The notes: generated from the letters alone by a model not told the origin. A stretch of DNA of 64,000 bases from Dorea formicigenerans (GCF_025150245.1 NZ_CP102279.1:310001-374000), one strand, 5' to 3'. Counted from the stretch's first letter, positions 25,078 to 33,981 are shown. A program made the numbers and translations.

Positions 25078-26991
25078 ATGAAGAATATTATCATTGGTAC
25101 AGCCGGACATATCGATCATGGAAAGACAACTTTGATCAAAGCTCTTACAGGAAGAAATACAGACCGCTGGGAAGAAGAACAGAAGAGAGGAATCACCATA
25201 GATCTTGGATTTACATATTTTGATCTTCCAAGTGGAGACCGTGCGGGAATTATCGATGTTCCTGGACATGAGAGATTTATCAACAATATGGTGGCCGGAG
25301 TTGTAGGAATGGATCTGGTGCTTCTTGTTATTGCGGCGGATGAAGGAATTATGCCGCAGACAAGGGAACACATGGATATCTTACATCTTCTGGGAATTGA
25401 AAAGAGTATTATTGTCCTGAATAAATGCGATATCGTAGATGAAGAATGGCTGGAACTGGTGGAAGAGGAAGTGCGTGAAGAATTAAAAGGCACATTTCTG
25501 GAAAAAGCACCGGTATGTAAGGTGTCTGCTGCAACCGGTCAGGGACTGGAAGAACTGATTCAGGTGATCGAGCATATGACAAGTGATGAAGTTGTAGCTA
25601 AAGATGTGAATACAATTCCGAGACTTCCGATTGACCGCGCATTTACATTGTCTGGGTTTGGCACGATCATTACCGGAACCCTTGTGTCTGGTACGATTCG
25701 TAAAGAAGATACTCTGGAAATGTATCCGATTGGCAAAGAGTGCAAGATTCGCAGCATTCAGGTGCATGGTCAGGATAAAAAAGAGTGTTATGCGGGACAA
25801 CGTGTGGCAATTAATCTGTCTAATGTTAAGAAAAAAGAAATTCAGCGAGGTTGTGTGCTGGCACCGCCGGCAAGTATGAAAAATACAGATCTGCTGGATG
25901 TGAAGATGAATATACTGGACTCCTCTATGCGGGTATTGACGAATCATACGAGATTACATCTGTTTACAGGAACGAGTGAAATTTTATGCCGTGCAGTACT
26001 GCTTGATAAAGAAGAAATCGGACCAGGTGAGAGTGGATATGTTCAACTTCGCCTGGAAGATGAAATCGCAGTACGCAGAGGCGATAAGTTTGTAGTCCGT
26101 TTTTATTCTCCGATGGAGACGATTGGGGGAGGCGTGATTCTTGAGCCAAATCCGGGTGTGAAGAGACGTTTTCAACAAGATGTGATTGAAGAACTTAAGA
26201 GAAAAGAATCCGGTTCTTCAGCGGATGTAATTGAACTTCATATAAAAGAACATGGAGACACAATGATCACTTCTGCAGAACTTGCAAAGCTGACGGCATT
26301 GTCCATGGATGAGGTAAACCAGGATATAGAAGAATTAAAAGAGAATGGCCAGATTTATGTATTCCCGATGAAAAAAGATACATTTACATGGCATGCGGAT
26401 TCAAAACGTGGAGCAGTACAGGCGATTGTGAAGAGTCTGGAATCCTATGAAAAAGAGAATCCGTATCGTTATGGAATGAAGAAAGCGGAAGTGCAGATGA
26501 CACATTTTAAGGGAATGAAACCGAATGTGTTTGATAAAGTCATTGAGCTGTTGGAAACTGAGGGATATGTGAAACGTGTCGGAGAGTTTTTGTGCACACC
26601 TCAGTTTGAAATAAAGAAAGATGAGACGTATAACAAGATAGCAAAGACCGTGCTTGGTACATTTGAAAGTGCGAAATATGACTTTGCAAAATATTCAGAG
26701 ATTGACTTTGGAAAGACTCCAAGAGCAATGGCTGATGATATCCTGAATGTATTGCTGGTCGAGGGTAAAGTAGTAAAAATCGCAGAAGATATGTATACAC
26801 TGACGGAATATATGGAAGAAGCAAAGAATATCATTCGGGAGAAATTAGCGGAAGATCCGGTTATTACTATTGCTCAGGTACGAGATATATTTGCGACCAG
26901 CCGAAAGAGTGCGAAACCAATTTTGGAATATATGGACAGTATCAAAGTTACCAAGAAAGTCGGAGCGGAAAGTGAAAGGGTAGCATACTAA
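25078..26991 (+). CDS. selB: Selenocysteine-specific elongation factor SelB
   Basis: SelB is the EF-Tu-like GTPase that carries Sec-tRNA to UGA codons by binding the SECIS. The 637-residue product has the G domain (GTAGHIDHGKTTLIKAL, DVPGHERFI, NKCD), two beta-barrel domains, and winged-helix repeats in the C-terminal third (from about residue 370) that bind the SECIS. The ATG follows selA by 24 bases. Its stop overlaps the start of the LysR gene. Confidence 0.96.
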   Translation: MKNIIIGTAGHIDHGKTTLIKALTGRNTDRWEEEQKRGITIDLGFTYFDLPSGDRAGIIDVPGHERFINNMVAGVVGMDLVLLVIAADEGIMPQTREHMDILHLLGIEKSIIVLNKCDIVDEEWLELVEEEVREELKGTFLEKAPVCKVSAATGQGLEELIQVIEHMTSDEVVAKDVNTIPRLPIDRAFTLSGFGTIITGTLVSGTIRKEDTLEMYPIGKECKIRSIQVHGQDKKECYAGQRVAINLSNVKKKEIQRGCVLAPPASMKNTDLLDVKMNILDSSMRVLTNHTRLHLFTGTSEILCRAVLLDKEEIGPGESGYVQLRLEDEIAVRRGDKFVVRFYSPMETIGGGVILEPNPGVKRRFQQDVIEELKRKESGSSADVIELHIKEHGDTMITSAELAKLTALSMDEVNQDIEELKENGQIYVFPMKKDTFTWHADSKRGAVQAIVKSLESYEKENPYRYGMKKAEVQMTHFKGMKPNVFDKVIELLETEGYVKRVGEFLCTPQFEIKKDETYNKIAKTVLGTFESAKYDFAKYSEIDFGKTPRAMADDILNVLLVEGKVVKIAEDMYTLTEYMEEAKNIIREKLAEDPVITIAQVRDIFATSRKSAKPILEYMDSIKVTKKVGAESERVAY

Positions 26992-27890
26992 TGAACTTGA
27001 AACAATTAGAGGCTTTTGTACAGGTATCTGAAAGCGGCAGCTTTTCGAAGGCTGCCAAAGAACTTTTCCTGACACAGCCGACAATCAGTGCGCATATTTC
27101 CTCCCTGGAAAAGGAATTGAATGTACGGTTATTTATAAGAAATACAAAAGAAGTAAGTCTGTCAGATGACGGAAAAGATCTGTACCGTTATGCGAAGCAG
27201 ATCACAGATCTTGAAAAGGCGATAGAAGAACGGTTTTATATGGATAGTGATGATGGAAAACATTTTATCACAATTGCGGCATCAACAATACCTGCGCAGT
27301 ATCTTCTGCCGAAAGTATTGATGTGTTACAGAGAACGCTATCCAAAAGAGCAGATTAAGATTATGGAAACCGATAGTAGTGAAGTGGTTACACAGGTTGT
27401 AGATCACATGGTCGATGTCGGCTTTACAGGTACTGTACTTGAGAAAAAGCACTGCAAGTACATACCTTTCTATAAGGATGAACTGGCTGTGATCACTCCG
27501 GATACACCGGAATATAGAATACTGAAAGAACAGAATCGTGATGACATTGACTGGATCAAAAGGAAACCGCTGATTTTACGTGAAGAAGGATCAGGTACTA
27601 GAAAAGAAGCGGAAAAACAGTTGAAAAATGCTGGAATATCCATGGAGGATTTGGATATTGTGGCGAGCATTGCGAATCAGGAGACAATTAAAAAGTCTGT
27701 AAAACAAGGCATGGGGATTACGGTTCTTTCCAGACTGGCAGCTGAGGATGAAGATGGCCTGCTTATATTCCCGATTCCGGGCGCTGATGAAGGACGAGAT
27801 ATCAATCTGGTCTATAATAAAAATTATCAGATGACAAGATCGGCAGACCGTTTTATCCGGATCGTAAAGGAAGTATATGACATAGAATAG
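26991..27890 (+). CDS. Selenium metabolism-associated LysR family regulator
   Basis: A 299-residue LysR protein: N-terminal HTH (MNLKQLEAFVQVSESGSFSK, LTQPTISAHISSLEKELN) and a type 2 periplasmic-binding-like effector domain (about residues 90-295). The start overlaps the selB stop by one base, so it is part of the sel operon. Members in this context are annotated as selenium-associated. The ligand is unknown but could be a selenium or sulfur compound. A 19-base tandem repeat just downstream (27904-27957) is a candidate target. Confidence 0.88.
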   Translation: MNLKQLEAFVQVSESGSFSKAAKELFLTQPTISAHISSLEKELNVRLFIRNTKEVSLSDDGKDLYRYAKQITDLEKAIEERFYMDSDDGKHFITIAASTIPAQYLLPKVLMCYRERYPKEQIKIMETDSSEVVTQVVDHMVDVGFTGTVLEKKHCKYIPFYKDELAVITPDTPEYRILKEQNRDDIDWIKRKPLILREEGSGTRKEAEKQLKNAGISMEDLDIVASIANQETIKKSVKQGMGITVLSRLAAEDEDGLLIFPIPGADEGRDINLVYNKNYQMTRSADRFIRIVKEVYDIE

Positions 27891-27903
27891 TGGTTACGGA
27901 ACA

Positions 27904-27957
27904 TATAAGTGACTATGAAATATATAAATGACTATGAAATATATCAGTGACTTGTTT
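27904..27957. repeat. Three tandem 19-base repeats upstream of the class V PLP gene
   Basis: TATAAGTGACTATGAAATA, TATAAATGACTATGAAATA and TATCAGTGACTTG start at 27904, 27923 and 27942, exactly 19 bases apart. They lie between the LysR gene and the next enzyme and may be regulator sites. Confidence 0.65.
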
Positions 27958-28054
27958 AAAGAAAGAGAAAGAGATAGAATTAAGTTTGTACAATGATGTT
28001 GGGACCCTGGCATCGTACAATAAATATATAGAAGCGACGAAAGGGGATATTAGC

Positions 28055-29197
28055 GTGATATATATGGATAATGCGGCAACGACTATGCATAAACCGAAGA
28101 CGGTGATCGATGCGGTAGTCGCAGCTATGAGTTCTATGGGAAATGCCGGACGTGGTGCGAATGAGGCGTCTTTAAGTGCATCAAGAATTATTTATGATAC
28201 GAGAGAAAGGCTTGCAAAATTATTTGGGGCAGAAAATCCGAAGCAGATTGTGTTTACAATGAATTCGACGGAGAGTCTGAATATTGCGATTAAAGGATTG
28301 ATTGAACCGGGAGATCATGTGATCACAACCATGCTGGAGCATAACTCTGTGCTTCGACCACTCTATGAGATGGAAGAAAGAGGCGCGAAGCTTACGATTA
28401 TAAAAGCAGACAAGCAGGGGAATTTTTCCCTGGAAGATATGGAAGCTGCGATCACGCCAAAGACAAAAGCTATAGTATGTACCAATGGTTCCAATCTTAC
28501 AGGAAATTATGTGGATGTTGCAGCTGTCGGTGAGATGGCACATAGACACGGAGTTCTTTTGATCGTAGATGCATCTCAGACGGCGGGAGTATTTCCGATT
28601 GATGTTCAGAAAATGAATATTGACGTGCTTTGTTTTACTGGACACAAAGGTCTGCTTGCTCCGCAGGGGACCGGAGGTCTGTATGTCAGAGAAGGGCTTA
28701 CAGTGCAACCATTGTTGAGCGGTGGAAGCGGAGTTCAGACTTACAATAAAAAACATCCGGTGGAGATGCCGACAGCATTGGAGGCAGGAACACTCAATGG
28801 TCATGGTATTGCGGGAATGAATGCAGCTCTTGCATATCTGGAAGAGACTGGGATTGACACGATTAGGGAGCGCGAGCAGGAACTGATGTGGAAATTTTAT
28901 GAAGGTGTTAAAGATATTCCGAATGTTACGGTATATGGTGATTTCAGCACAAAGAACCGTTGTGCGATTGTCGCACTGAATATTGGAGATTATGATTCAG
29001 CAGAGGTCAGTGATGAATTGCTTACGGAATATGGTATTTCTACAAGACCGGGTGGTCATTGTGCTCCACTGGCACACGAAGCACTTGGAAATGTAGAACA
29101 AGGAGCAGTGAGATTTAGTTTTTCCCATTACAATACAGATGAGGAAATTGAAACTGCAATCCGTGCAATTGAAGAGCTTGCACAGGATGAAGAGTAA
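28055..29197 (+). CDS. Class V PLP-dependent aminotransferase/desulfurase-like enzyme of the selenium cluster
   Basis: A 380-residue enzyme of the cysteine desulfurase/selenocysteine lyase fold: YMDNAATTMHKP at the start, NSTESLNIAI, VDASQTAGVFPID, the PLP lysine in CFTGHKGLLAPQGTGG (about residue 195) and a C-terminal active-loop cysteine in RPGGHCAPLAH. GTG 28055 follows AAAGGGGAT and gives the expected N-terminus; the longer frame to 27947 is unlikely. Beside selD, selA and selB it probably mobilises selenium from selenocysteine, but simple cysteine desulfuration is also possible. Confidence 0.85.
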   Translation: MIYMDNAATTMHKPKTVIDAVVAAMSSMGNAGRGANEASLSASRIIYDTRERLAKLFGAENPKQIVFTMNSTESLNIAIKGLIEPGDHVITTMLEHNSVLRPLYEMEERGAKLTIIKADKQGNFSLEDMEAAITPKTKAIVCTNGSNLTGNYVDVAAVGEMAHRHGVLLIVDASQTAGVFPIDVQKMNIDVLCFTGHKGLLAPQGTGGLYVREGLTVQPLLSGGSGVQTYNKKHPVEMPTALEAGTLNGHGIAGMNAALAYLEETGIDTIREREQELMWKFYEGVKDIPNVTVYGDFSTKNRCAIVALNIGDYDSAEVSDELLTEYGISTRPGGHCAPLAHEALGNVEQGAVRFSFSHYNTDEEIETAIRAIEELAQDEE

Positions 29198-29239
29198 AAA
29201 AAGATAAAGCATAACTTGAGATAGAAAAGGAAGACACTG

Positions 29240-29476
29240 ATGAGAAAAAAAGAATTGAAACTGGTAGTTACTTTCCATACAACTGCAGATGCGATGGCTA
29301 TGGAAAAGGCATGTAAAGAGAATAATACACCGGGCAGAATCATCCCGGTTCCAAGAGCTATCTCAGCAGGATGTGGACTTTCCTGGTGCGCGGCACTTGA
29401 CGAGAGAGAAGAGATCGTTGCCATGATGGAGAAGGTCGGGATTGAACCAGAAGACCTGCATGAGTGTCTTGTATAA
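29240..29476 (+). CDS. DUF3343 putative Se/S carrier protein
   Basis: A 78-residue protein matching DUF3343: TFHTTADAMAMEKACKENN, then GRIIPVPRAISAGCGLSWCA with two conserved cysteines six residues apart. The family is annotated as a putative selenium/sulfur carrier and is found with class V enzymes and selD. It could accept selenium from the upstream PLP enzyme, which is inferred from context. AAAAGGAAG precedes the ATG. Confidence 0.82.
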   Translation: MRKKELKLVVTFHTTADAMAMEKACKENNTPGRIIPVPRAISAGCGLSWCAALDEREEIVAMMEKVGIEPEDLHECLV

Positions 29477-29493
29477 AAAAATGCAATAAATAC

Positions 29494-29522
29494 TTGTAAA
29501 ATATCGAAAAATATGATATTCT
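29494..29522 (+). promoter_or_regulatory. Promoter of the tRNA-Sec gene
   Basis: TTGTAA (29494-29499), a 17-base spacer and TATTCT (29517-29522), about 35 bases before the tRNA. Confidence 0.5.
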
Positions 29523-29557
29523 ATCATAGCGTGATTAAAACGTGCGTAATTTAATAC

Positions 29558-29655
29558 GGGGGTAGTTGGGTAACTGGTGTGCCTCCTAGTCTTCAAAACT
29601 AGTGTGGGGCGTTAAGAGCGTCCCGGGTGGGTTCGATTCCCACATGCCTCCGCCA
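29558..29655 (+). tRNA. selC: tRNA-Sec (anticodon UCA)
   Basis: A 98-base tRNA with the selenocysteine features: an 8-base acceptor region (GGGGGTAG with ATGCCTCC, last pair imperfect), a CTAGT/ACTAG anticodon stem with loop CTTCAAA carrying anticodon TCA (29593-29595), a long variable arm (GGGGCG...CGTCCC), a GTGGG/CCCAC T-stem and an encoded CCA end. It sits directly after the sel operon and DUF3343 gene, in agreement with the two in-frame UGA codons in selD and fdhF. Confidence 0.95.
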
Positions 29656-29667
29656 AAAGAGAGGTTT

Positions 29668-29699
29668 CAGATCCATTGCAAGAGCGATGGATCTTTTTT
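29668..29699 (+). terminator. Terminator of tRNA-Sec
   Basis: GATCCATTGC (29670-29679) pairs with GCGATGGATC (29684-29693), followed by six T. Confidence 0.85.
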
Positions 29700-29731
29700 G
29701 TATAATAGGAAATTGCATTTCCTATTATACA
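29699..29731. repeat. Perfect 15-base palindrome
   Basis: TGTATAATAGGAAAT and its exact complement ATTTCCTATTATACA are separated by TGC. It follows the tRNA-Sec terminator immediately and is flanked by AAAAA on the right. Confidence 0.8.
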
Positions 29732-29740
29732 AAAAGCCTC

Positions 29741-29826
29741 CGGCAGGATGCGCACTGCGGCGTATACTGAAGATGTCGCAAGCGACCACCGCAGGCGCTA
29801 GAATGTGCCAAGGCACATTCTTTGTT
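29741..29826. repeat. Diverged copy of dispersed two-hairpin repeat R
   Basis: A GC-rich hairpin region (GGATGCGCACTGCGGCG through CACCGCAGGCGC) is followed by the hairpin AGAATGTGCCAAGGCACATTCT. The order and the end motif parallel the better copies at 30561-30640 and 60065-60144. Confidence 0.4.
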
Positions 29827-30122
29827 CTAAAATAGGAAAAAATGTAAGAAAATGCATTTTTATATATAAAAACTCATTGAGAAAAACGAAAGAAATTGAA
29901 AATAGAATCTTTAAAATAATCAGGGAAGAAAAAAGAAAGACAATAAATTACAGGAAACTTCAAAAAAGAACGATAAGTTACAAAAATAATAGAAAAACAT
30001 TATGAAAAGCATTAATTATATAGAAGTACAATAATTAGAATGGGTAAATTGACTAAAAGAGTAGAGAATGAAAATGCTTATTTGTCATATCGTATAAAAA
30101 TACAAAAAACACTGGGATTCAA
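29827..30122. other. AT-rich gene-free stretch
   Basis: Strongly A-rich and carrying only short frames without ribosome sites (a lysine-rich 66-codon frame at 29805-30005 is judged spurious). Nothing else recognised. Confidence 0.5.
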
Positions 30123-30151
30123 TTGACGAAAGCGCTTACAAGTGGTATATT
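30123..30151 (+). promoter_or_regulatory. Strong promoter of a candidate non-coding RNA
   Basis: TTGACG (30123-30128), a 17-base spacer and TATATT (30146-30151). No ORF follows. Confidence 0.7.
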
Positions 30152-30156
30152 ATAAG

Positions 30157-30466
30157 CAACTTAAAGATGTTCAGACCAACGGCGGTTATCTTAATATGAT
30201 TCATATAGATGGCTGCTATTATATTTTGAGACATGTTTAAGTTAAATGACAACTTTGGTTGTGATTGCAGTTAAGCTGTTGCCGACTGTTTCCCCCAAGA
30301 ATAGTCTTGCGACGGTAAACTCCAATTAATATATATACTTCCTCTTCAGAGGAGCATTCCCCAGCTTTGTATATAATAACAAACTGCAATGCAACGAGGA
30401 AAACCTCTCAATGACATACCAAAAAGAAAGAGCACGACATGAGCAGATGTCGTGCTTTTTCTTTTG
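30157..30466 (+). ncRNA. Candidate structured non-coding RNA, about 310 nt, family not recognised
   Basis: Between a consensus promoter (30123-30151) and a strong terminator (30424-30466) lies a region without a credible ORF but with extensive pairing. AACTTAAA near the 5' end pairs with TTTAAGTT around 30234-30241 and encloses GGCGGTTATCT/AGATGGCTGCT. ATTGCAGTT pairs with AACTGCAAT over a long distance and encloses a GTTGC...GCGAC hairpin with a TTTCCCCC loop. It does not show the hallmarks I know for RNase P RNA, tmRNA, SRP RNA or T-boxes. A 6S-like RNA is possible but unproven. Confidence 0.5.
30424..30466 (+). terminator. Terminator of the candidate non-coding RNA
   Basis: GCACGACAT (30432-30440) pairs with ATGTCGTGC (30447-30455), then TTTTTCTTTT. 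Confidence 0.85.
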
Positions 30467-30560
30467 TCCGATAAAATAAATAGAATACAAAGTGTTTTTT
30501 AGAACGCTTACAGGAAAAAGGTTATTATTATATATCAGCTGAGAGATGACTCCCGCAGGA

Positions 30561-30640
30561 TTGCAGAGGTGCGCAGTAGAGGTATGCCATGCAATTGCAT
30601 GACGCGCACCTCGCAGCGAGAATGTCTCGGCATTCTTGAA
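30561..30640. repeat. Dispersed two-hairpin repeat R, copy 1
   Basis: GAGGTGCGC and GCGCACCTC form the first hairpin with ATGCAATTGCAT at its centre, and GAATGTCTCGGCATTC forms the second. The reverse complement is roughly 90 percent identical by eye to 60065-60144. Confidence 0.8.
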
Positions 30641-30726
30641 AGAAGAACCCCAAAATGTGCGCAAACCTTGAAAATACGTGGTTTTTAGATTGTACTGGAA
30701 AAAGTACAAAAAAATAAAAAAAAGAC

Positions 30727-30755
30727 TTGCATTATTGCCTTGGATTAGATATACT
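30727..30755 (+). promoter_or_regulatory. Promoter of the S10-spc ribosomal operon
   Basis: TTGCAT (30727-30732), a 17-base spacer and TATACT (30750-30755). Confidence 0.7.
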
Positions 30756-30761
30756 AAGAGA

Positions 30762-31001
30762 GCTGTGACATGATAGCAATGAAGCGCGAGGTTGCCGTCG
30801 AGAATGACGGGTTTTCCGTGGAGCGAATGTCAAGTTAGGAAACTGGCGACAAGTCACTGTACGAATCAAAAACTGATTACTGATTACCATTAGGTATAAG
30901 TATGAAACAACGTGTGAGTTTCTCACGACACACACGGGAGAGTGTACAGTCACCGCTTGTCGTACTGAAGTTAAAAGTACGAAAAGGAGGCGACTTTTTT
31001 T
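30762..31001 (+). promoter_or_regulatory. Structured 5' leader of the S10 operon
   Basis: About 240 untranslated bases. CGACAAG plus CTGTAC near 30847-30860 pair with GTACAG and CTTGTCG near 30945-30961, enclosing a GTGTGAGTTTCTCACGACACAC hairpin region. In Firmicutes the S10 operon leader may bind a ribosomal protein for feedback control. That role is inferred here from position and structure. Confidence 0.55.
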
Positions 31002-31319
31002 ATGGCAAGTCAAGTAATGAGAATCACATTAAAAGCGTATGATCATCAGTTAGTAGATGCATCCGCAAAAAAAATCATCGAAACTGTAAAGAAGAACGGA
31101 GCACAGGTGAGCGGACCGGTTCCACTTCCAACTAAGAAGGAAGTTGTAACAATCTTAAGAGCTGTTCACAAGTACAAAGACTCCAGAGAGCAGTTCGAGC
31201 AGAGAACTCATAAGAGACTGATCGATATCGTAACACCTACACAGAAGACTGTAGATGCGTTATCAAGATTAGAGATGCCAGCAGGTGTTTATATCGATAT
31301 CAAAATGAAAAACAAATAA
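31002..31319 (+). CDS. rpsJ: 30S ribosomal protein S10
   Basis: First gene of the S10-spc cluster. The 105-residue product has S10 landmarks: [30 protein letters not shown] and the HKRLIDI segment. S10 sits in the 30S head and also, as NusE, joins antitermination complexes. An AAAGGAGGCGA site precedes the ATG. Typical S10 length is 100-105 residues. Confidence 0.98.
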   Translation: MASQVMRITLKAYDHQLVDASAKKIIETVKKNGAQVSGPVPLPTKKEVVTILRAVHKYKDSREQFEQRTHKRLIDIVTPTQKTVDALSRLEMPAGVYIDIKMKNK

Positions 31320-31391
31320 GACACAGTAATTCCTAAAATTTAGGATGAACGCCAAGTTGCGTTCCGCTGTAAATCACAGGAGGTAATTATA

Positions 31392-32072
31392 ATGAAGAAA
31401 GCTATCTTAGCTACAAAAGTCGGAATGACTCAGATCTTCAATGAAGACGGAACACTGACACCTGTAACTGTACTTCAGGCTGGTCCTTGTGTAGTAACAC
31501 AGATCAAGACTGTAGAGAATGACGGTTACGAAGCTGTACAGGTTGGATTCGTTGACAAGAAAGACAAAACTGTAAACAAAGACAAAAATGGTAAAAAGGA
31601 AATCGTTCATCGTCATGGTGTAACCAAGGCTGAGCAGGGACATTTCGCAAAAGCTGGAGTAACTGGAAAGAGATTCGTAAAAGAGTTCAAATTCGAGAAC
31701 GCAGCTGATTATGCACTTGCACAGGAGATCAAAGCTGACATTTTTGAAGCTGGCGACAAGATCGACGCTACTGCCATTTCTAAAGGAAAAGGATTCCAGG
31801 GTGCTATTAAGAGACACAACCAGCACAGAGGACCTATGGCTCACGGTTCTAAATTCCATCGTCATCAGGGATCTAACGGTGCTGCATCTGATCCGAGTAA
31901 AGTATTCAAAGGAAAGAAGATGCCAGGACACATGGGAAGCAAAAAGATTACAATTCAGAATCTTGAAGTTGTCCGTGTAGATGCAGAGAACAACCTTCTT
32001 TTAGTAAAAGGCTCTGTACCGGGACCTAAGAAATCCTTAGTAACAATTAGAGAAGCAGTAAAAGCTAACTAG
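31392..32072 (+). CDS. rplC: 50S ribosomal protein L3
   Basis: The 226-residue L3 binds 23S rRNA near the peptidyl-transferase centre. It opens with [19 protein letters not shown] and contains the long loop [20 protein letters not shown] with the conserved [20 protein letters not shown] stretch. CACAGGAGG precedes the start. It is slightly longer than the usual 205-215 residues because of a lysine-rich insertion near residue 60 ([14 protein letters not shown]). Confidence 0.97.
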   Translation: MKKAILATKVGMTQIFNEDGTLTPVTVLQAGPCVVTQIKTVENDGYEAVQVGFVDKKDKTVNKDKNGKKEIVHRHGVTKAEQGHFAKAGVTGKRFVKEFKFENAADYALAQEIKADIFEAGDKIDATAISKGKGFQGAIKRHNQHRGPMAHGSKFHRHQGSNGAASDPSKVFKGKKMPGHMGSKKITIQNLEVVRVDAENNLLLVKGSVPGPKKSLVTIREAVKAN

Positions 32073-32101
32073 GTTTTGACGAGGAAGGAGGAAGACTTAA
32101 A

Positions 32102-32722
32102 ATGGCAAACGTATCTGTTTATAATATCGAAGGTAAAGAAGTTGAGACAATCGAATTAAGCGATGCGGTATTTGGTGTTGAGGTTAACGAGCACCTTGTA
32201 CACATGGCAGTTGTTAATCAGCTTGCAAATAACCGTCAGGGAACACAGAAAGCTAAAACACGTTCTGAAGTTTCCGGTGGTGGAAGAAAACCATGGAGAC
32301 AGAAAGGAACTGGTCATGCAAGACAGGGTTCAACAAGAGCTCCACAGTGGACAGGCGGCGGAGTAGTATTCGCACCAGTACCGAGAGATTACTCATTCAA
32401 GATGAACAAGAAAGAGAAGAGAGCAGCTCTGAAATCCGCTCTTACTTCCAGAGTAGAAGAGAACAAGTTCATCGTAGTTGACTCACTTACATTTGATGAG
32501 ATCAAAACAAAGAATGTAGCAAACGCACTTAAGAACTTAAACGTATCTAAAGCATTAGTAGTATTAGAGGACGGAAATGTTAACGCAGAGCTTTCTGCAA
32601 AGAATATCGCTGGTGTTAAAACAGCTAAAACTAATACGATCAATGTGTATGATGTTATGAAATACAACACAGTAATCGCAACAAAGGCTGCTGTTAAAGC
32701 AATCGAGGAGGTGTACGCATAA
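32102..32722 (+). CDS. rplD: 50S ribosomal protein L4
   Basis: The 206-residue L4 lines the peptide exit tunnel through its loop (KTRSEVSGGGRKPWRQKGTG, then ARQGSTRAPQWTGGGVVF). In Proteobacteria L4 represses the S10 operon; that has not been shown in Firmicutes. Its stop overlaps the rplW start. Confidence 0.97.
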   Translation: MANVSVYNIEGKEVETIELSDAVFGVEVNEHLVHMAVVNQLANNRQGTQKAKTRSEVSGGGRKPWRQKGTGHARQGSTRAPQWTGGGVVFAPVPRDYSFKMNKKEKRAALKSALTSRVEENKFIVVDSLTFDEIKTKNVANALKNLNVSKALVVLEDGNVNAELSAKNIAGVKTAKTNTINVYDVMKYNTVIATKAAVKAIEEVYA

Positions 32723-33027
32723 TGGCAAACGTTCAGTATTATGATGTAATCCTTAAACCAGTTGTAACTGAGAAGACAATGGAGCTCATGGGAGATAAGA
32801 AATACACATTCCTTGTACACCCGGAAGCAACAAAATCTCAGATCAAAGAAGCCGTTGAGAAAATGTTCGACGGAACAAAGGTAGCGAAAGTTAACACAAT
32901 GAACTGCGAAGGAAAGAAGAAAAGAGTTCGCGGAACATTCAAATATGGTAAGACTGCTGCAACAAAGAAAGCAATCGTACAGTTAACTGAGGACAGCAAA
33001 GATATCGAGATCTTCCAGGGTCTCTAA
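32722..33027 (+). CDS. rplW: 50S ribosomal protein L23
   Basis: L23, 101 residues, sits at the exit of the peptide tunnel and docks trigger factor and SRP. Landmarks: YDVILKPVVTEKTMELM, KYTFLVHPEATKSQIKEAVE and the KRVRGTFKYGKT loop. It overlaps rplD by one base, with AGGAGGTG upstream. Confidence 0.97.
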   Translation: MANVQYYDVILKPVVTEKTMELMGDKKYTFLVHPEATKSQIKEAVEKMFDGTKVAKVNTMNCEGKKKRVRGTFKYGKTAATKKAIVQLTEDSKDIEIFQGL

Positions 33028-33115
33028 GATCTTTGGAGAGCACATGAGGAAACTCGCCGTGCTCAATGCATACGGAAAGCAACCGTGATAATAAACAATC
33101 GAAAGGAGAAACACC

Positions 33116-33958
33116 ATGGGAATTAAGACATATAACCCATATACGCCTTCCAGAAGACAGATGACTGGTTCTGATTTTTCAGAAATCACAAAAAAGACAC
33201 CAGAGAAATCTCTGTTAGCTCCAAAGAGCAGACAGGCAGGCCGTAACAACCAGGGAAAAATCACAGTTAGACACCGCGGAGGCGGAGCTAAGAAAAAATA
33301 TAGAATTATCGACTTCAAGAGAAGAAAAGATGGAATCGCTGCTACAGTAATCGGTATCGAGTACGATCCGAACAGAACAGCTAACATCGCTCTGATCTGC
33401 TACGAAGATGGTGAGAAAGCTTATATCCTTGCACCAGAAGGATTAAAAGACGGCATGAAAGTCATGAATGGACCAGAGGCTGAGGTTAGAGTAGGAAACT
33501 GCTTACCACTTTCTCAGATTCCAGTAGGTACACAGATCCACAACATCGAGCTTCACCCAGGAAAGGGCGGACAGATGGTTCGTTCTGCTGGTAACAGCGC
33601 TCAGTTAATGGCTAAAGAAGGAAAGTATGCAACACTGAGACTTCCTTCAGGAGAGATGAGAATGGTTCCGCTTGAGTGCAGAGCTTCTATCGGAGTAGTA
33701 GGAAATGGTGACCACAACCTGATCAACATTGGTAAAGCAGGTCGTACACGTCACATGGGTATCAGACCGACAGTTCGTGGTTCTGTTATGAACCCGAATG
33801 ACCATCCGCATGGTGGTGGTGAAGGTAAGACTGGAATCGGACGTCCGGGTCCATGTACACCTTGGGGTAAACCAGCACTTGGTCTTAAGACAAGAAAGAA
33901 AAATAAAGCTTCTAACAAGATGATCGTAAGAAGAAGAGATGGTAAATCTATTAAATAG
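33116..33958 (+). CDS. rplB: 50S ribosomal protein L2
   Basis: L2, 280 residues, is a primary 23S rRNA binder needed for subunit joining and peptidyl transfer. It carries [37 protein letters not shown] and the conserved C-terminal [14 protein letters not shown] with the functionally important histidine. The 88-base gap before it holds a GAGCAC/GTGCTC hairpin and the AAAGGAGAA ribosome site. Confidence 0.98.
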   Translation: MGIKTYNPYTPSRRQMTGSDFSEITKKTPEKSLLAPKSRQAGRNNQGKITVRHRGGGAKKKYRIIDFKRRKDGIAATVIGIEYDPNRTANIALICYEDGEKAYILAPEGLKDGMKVMNGPEAEVRVGNCLPLSQIPVGTQIHNIELHPGKGGQMVRSAGNSAQLMAKEGKYATLRLPSGEMRMVPLECRASIGVVGNGDHNLINIGKAGRTRHMGIRPTVRGSVMNPNDHPHGGGEGKTGIGRPGPCTPWGKPALGLKTRKKNKASNKMIVRRRDGKSIK

Positions 33959-33981
33959 TTTTCGTAAGGAGGTTAGAACCT

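Noticed and set aside
29805-30005. 66-codon lysine-rich frame after the tRNA-Sec region
   Set aside because: It begins inside a repeat, has no ribosome site, and its composition follows from A-rich DNA.
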